Source: Betaproteobacteria bacterium | Lineage (GTDB): Bacteria; Pseudomonadota; Gammaproteobacteria; Burkholderiales; Usitatibacteraceae | NCBI GenBank assembly: GCA_012274175.1 | Contig: JAAOZZ010000137.1 | Span: 1-8,823, forward strand | Direction of reading: 5' to 3' | DNA length: 8,823 nucleotides | In this document: one piece after another, positions 7,069 through 8,823 of the stretch | How the letters are laid out: the number at the start of each line of letters is the position of its first letter | Position numbering within the stretch: the first letter of the stretch is position 1 | Notes under the pieces: generated by a model | Database searches by the model: none | What the model saw: only the letters and a program-made list of their open reading frames with translations | Told to the model about the DNA's origin: nothing | Translations under genes and position numbers: made by a program

Positions 7069-8262
7069 CTATTTTCCCGACGCGGCAGCGGCCGTCCCGT
7101 AGCGGTCGTCGAGTGTGGCGAGGAACGCCACGATCGCGTCGATCTCCGCGTCGTCGAGGCGCGGAGCTTCCCCCGACTTGCGGTCGTAGGGAACCTCCTC
7201 GACGTTCACGTTGCCCTGGTATCGCGCGGGCAGGTCGTCGAACTTGCGGCCGTTCGGGTACCAGCGCGCCGGGTCGGTATCGCGCGTCACGTAGAACGCC
7301 ACCACGTCGCGCAGGCTCGAGAAGTAGCCGTTGTGCATGAACGCGACCTTGCGCGAGACGTTGCGAAGGGTGGGCACCTTGAACGCGCCGCACAGCGACG
7401 GATCGTCGACGGGCGGGCGCTTTGGCCCACACAGGCCCAGGGCGAAGAAGCCCGGGTCGGCGTTGGCGGGAATGCGCGGATTGCGCGGCACGCCGAGGTT
7501 GTCGTAGGTGAAGTCGGTGAAGAGCGAGTCGCGGGGGTTCGCCGACTTCGGATTCACCACGTGGCACGCGGCGCAGTTTCCCTTTTCCGTATCGGTGAAG
7601 AGCTCCAGGCCGCGGGACTCCTGGGCCGTGAGGACCGCGTTGCCCGCGATGAACGCGTCGTACTTCGACGTGAAGGGCGAGAAGCGCTTCGTGCGCTCGA
7701 AGGCGGCGATCGCGGAGGCGACCGCGTCCACCGTGCGCGACGGGTCGGAAAGGACCGCGGCGCCGAACTCCTCCGTGAGCAAGGGCGCGTACGCCGAGTT
7801 GGCGATTTTCGCCGCGAGCGCCGCGTCCCCGGCGTTGTTCATCTCGTTCGGCTGGAAGAAGGGCAGCCGCGCCTGGTCCTCGAGGCGTGCGGCGCGCCCG
7901 TCGAGGAACTGCCCGCCCACGGGCGTGGATTCCCCGTCGATCAGGGCGAAGGAGAATTCCGGCGCGAACGCGGCGTACATCGCGGAGGGCGTATTGCGCA
8001 GGCCCAGCGAGACGCCGTCGCTGCCGAGCGCTACGCCGGTATCGGAACGGTTGTTGCCGGAGAACGCCAGGGCGGGATCGTGGCAGCTGGAGCAGCTCGT
8101 TCCCGCGGGCTCCGACAGCGCGCCGTCGAAGAAGGCGAGCTTGCCGATGCGCTCGAGGCGCGTGAGCTCCGCGTCGTCATCGACCGCGGTGCTCGCTGCG
8201 GACCCGCAGGCGAAAAGCGCGTGCGAGGCGATCAGTGTTGCGGCCCATTCCCAAGGTCTCAT
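7069..8262 (-). CDS. Di-heme cytochrome c peroxidase family protein (MauG/CcpA type)
   Basis: Proteins of this family carry two c-type hemes and reduce H2O2 with electrons from small cytochromes, or oxidise protein substrates as MauG does, in the periplasm. The 397-residue product has two heme attachment motifs, CSSCH (57-61) and CAACH (230-234). Family signatures are FFDGALS, RNTPSAMYAAF (89-99), FLDGRAARLEDQ (119-130), YDAFIAG before the second heme, and VPTLRNV with FMHNGYFSSLRDVVAFY (286-314), where Met299 or His300 may be a heme ligand. An LFAC lipobox (Cys19) suggests a lipoprotein. Cys268 and Cys281 form an extra pair just before VPTLRNV. The usual family Trp in the FWDGR motif is Leu here. 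A Fur-box-like site overlaps the only plausible promoter, and no Shine-Dalgarno precedes the ATG, so the mRNA may be almost leaderless. Confidence 0.93.
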   Translation of the reverse strand: MRPWEWAATLIASHALFACGSAASTAVDDDAELTRLERIGKLAFFDGALSEPAGTSCSSCHDPALAFSGNNRSDTGVALGSDGVSLGLRNTPSAMYAAFAPEFSFALIDGESTPVGGQFLDGRAARLEDQARLPFFQPNEMNNAGDAALAAKIANSAYAPLLTEEFGAAVLSDPSRTVDAVASAIAAFERTKRFSPFTSKYDAFIAGNAVLTAQESRGLELFTDTEKGNCAACHVVNPKSANPRDSLFTDFTYDNLGVPRNPRIPANADPGFFALGLCGPKRPPVDDPSLCGAFKVPTLRNVSRKVAFMHNGYFSSLRDVVAFYVTRDTDPARWYPNGRKFDDLPARYQGNVNVEEVPYDRKSGEAPRLDDAEIDAIVAFLATLDDRYGTAAAASGK

Positions 8263-8270
8263 GGGAAGTG

Positions 8271-8299
8271 ATACTAATGCAAATCATTCTCATTAGCAA
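8271..8299 (-). promoter_or_regulatory. Candidate sigma-70 promoter of the di-heme peroxidase gene
   Basis: On the minus strand TTGCTA (8294-8299, 4/6 to TTGACA) is followed after exactly 17 bp by TAGTAT (8271-8276, 4/6 to TATAAT). Transcription would begin near 8264, within a few bases of the ATG at 8262, which implies a leaderless or nearly leaderless message. The whole promoter fits in the 39-bp gap after the upstream gene and is covered by the Fur-box-like site. Confidence 0.45.
8279..8297 (-). promoter_or_regulatory. Fur box (iron-responsive operator) upstream of the di-heme peroxidase
   Basis: The minus strand reads GCTAATGAGAATGATTTGC, matching the 19-bp E. coli Fur consensus GATAATGATAATCATTATC at 14 positions. 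A wider dyad, CTAATG (8274-8279) and CATTAG (8291-8296), overlaps it. This AT-rich site is conspicuous in the GC-rich surroundings. It covers the spacer and the -35 of the candidate promoter, the classical position for repression by Fe(II)-Fur. It lies after the stop of the upstream gene, so it should control only the peroxidase. Confidence 0.7.
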
Positions 8300-8301
8300 C
8301 A

Positions 8302-8823
8302 CTATCCCGAAGGCCCCACGCGCACCAGGTGGATCTGCGACCAGTCGCCGCTCTGCACGGCGCCGCGCAGCGCCGATTGATACTGGGTGAGGAGCTGCGA
8401 ATCGTGGGGCGTGGAACCGTAATAGAAGAGGTAGTCCTGCAGGCTCCCCGCGTCGCAATGGCCCTGGTAGGCGCAGCCCTGCTGCACGCGCGGGTTGTCT
8501 CCGCCGCACGGATAACCATATTCGCAGGCGAGCATGAGCCACGCGTTCTGGAACGCCGTGGGCTCCACCGCCTGCCCTTCGGGGCCGATGCGCAGCTCGC
8601 GCGCGGAGGCGGCGAGCACGCGCCCGGCGATGACGAGGGCTTCCGGATCCTTCGAGGCGACTGTCTGGCGCAGCGCATCGATCTGCGCATTGTTGAGGGT
8701 GACTTCGCGCGCCGCCGCCCACCCGCCCGCGTGGCCCGCGGCGATGCGCTCCTTGCGAAGCTCGTTTTCCACCAGCATGGCGCGCGCCTTGGCGTCTCCA
8801 CCGCGGGCCGCGCTGGCTAGCAG
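8302..8823 (-). CDS. Cys-containing protein of unknown function, 5' end outside the window
   Basis: The reading frame is open through the right edge of the window, adding at least 15 codons (LLASAARGGDAKARA) before the first in-window ATG at 8778, so the true start probably lies outside. I do not recognise a named family. The visible part is mostly helical at first (ENELRKERIAAGHAGG, AQIDALRQTV, DPEALVIAGRVLAASAREL). A Cys-rich segment follows, LACEYGYPCGGDNP and GCAYQGHCDAGSLQDYLFYYG; counted from the Met at 8778 the cysteines are 85, 91, 102 and 108. Four closely spaced Cys could form two disulfides if exported or bind a metal if cytoplasmic; the N-terminus needed to decide is missing. Similar LACxxGxxCG...C.Y.G.C patterns occur in hypothetical proteins of Xanthomonadaceae and relatives, from memory. 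It ends 39 bp before the peroxidase start. Confidence 0.7.
   Translation of the reverse strand: MLASAARGGDAKARAMLVENELRKERIAAGHAGGWAAAREVTLNNAQIDALRQTVASKDPEALVIAGRVLAASARELRIGPEGQAVEPTAFQNAWLMLACEYGYPCGGDNPRVQQGCAYQGHCDAGSLQDYLFYYGSTPHDSQLLTQYQSALRGAVQSGDWSQIHLVRVGPSG

Noticed and set aside
6989..7081. Possible small membrane peptide (VWTLVAAGLATYPFMRSFRHQP tail) downstream of the peroxidase
   Set aside because: The hydrophobic stretch has no ATG, GTG or TTG with a ribosome binding site in a useful position; only an 18-residue GTG-started remnant is possible, so it cannot be supported.

Overview
The window is GC-rich and densely coded and looks like a chromosomal segment of a Gram-negative proteobacterium, most likely a betaproteobacterium. 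Supporting signs are the enolase-ftsB pair, an outer-membrane beta-barrel protein ending in Phe, several Sec-exported periplasmic proteins, an M17 aminopeptidase and a periplasmic di-heme peroxidase. The assignment to Betaproteobacteria is inference from gene order and style. There are ten protein-coding genes. I see no rRNA, tRNA, CRISPR array, integrase or transposase.

Layout: bases 1-3131 hold four genes on the minus strand, read from right to left: a two-domain secreted protein of unknown function (2307-3131), a small secreted protein (1743-2216), enolase (416-1699) and the division protein FtsB (50-370). A 234-bp divergent spacer separates them from a plus-strand outer-membrane beta-barrel gene (3366-4055). 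That gene converges, with a 4-bp gap, on an AsmA-like gene (4060-4785). The AsmA-like gene lies 13 bp downstream of the M17 aminopeptidase (4799-6163), so these two probably form an operon. Further right, still on the minus strand, are a DUF1579-like secreted protein (6419-6931), a MauG/CcpA-type di-heme cytochrome c peroxidase (7069-8262) and the 3' part of a Cys-containing protein of unknown function cut by the window edge (8302-8823).

The most interesting non-coding structures are three. (1) A 174-bp MITE-like element at 6244-6417 has 44-bp terminal inverted repeats (41/44 identical) and folds almost end to end into one hairpin. It sits one base past the stop codon of the DUF1579-like gene and upstream of the aminopeptidase. 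(2) A Fur-box-like site (14/19 to the E. coli consensus) lies directly upstream of the di-heme peroxidase and overlaps its only plausible promoter, which suggests iron-repressed expression of a heme enzyme from a nearly leaderless mRNA. (3) A short palindromic repeat fills the eno-ftsB gap and itself supplies the ftsB ribosome binding site.

Functionally the window mixes housekeeping genes (glycolysis, cell division, peptide turnover) with envelope and periplasmic proteins. I found no convincing new multi-gene system. The best leads are the hairpin element and the iron-controlled peroxidase locus.
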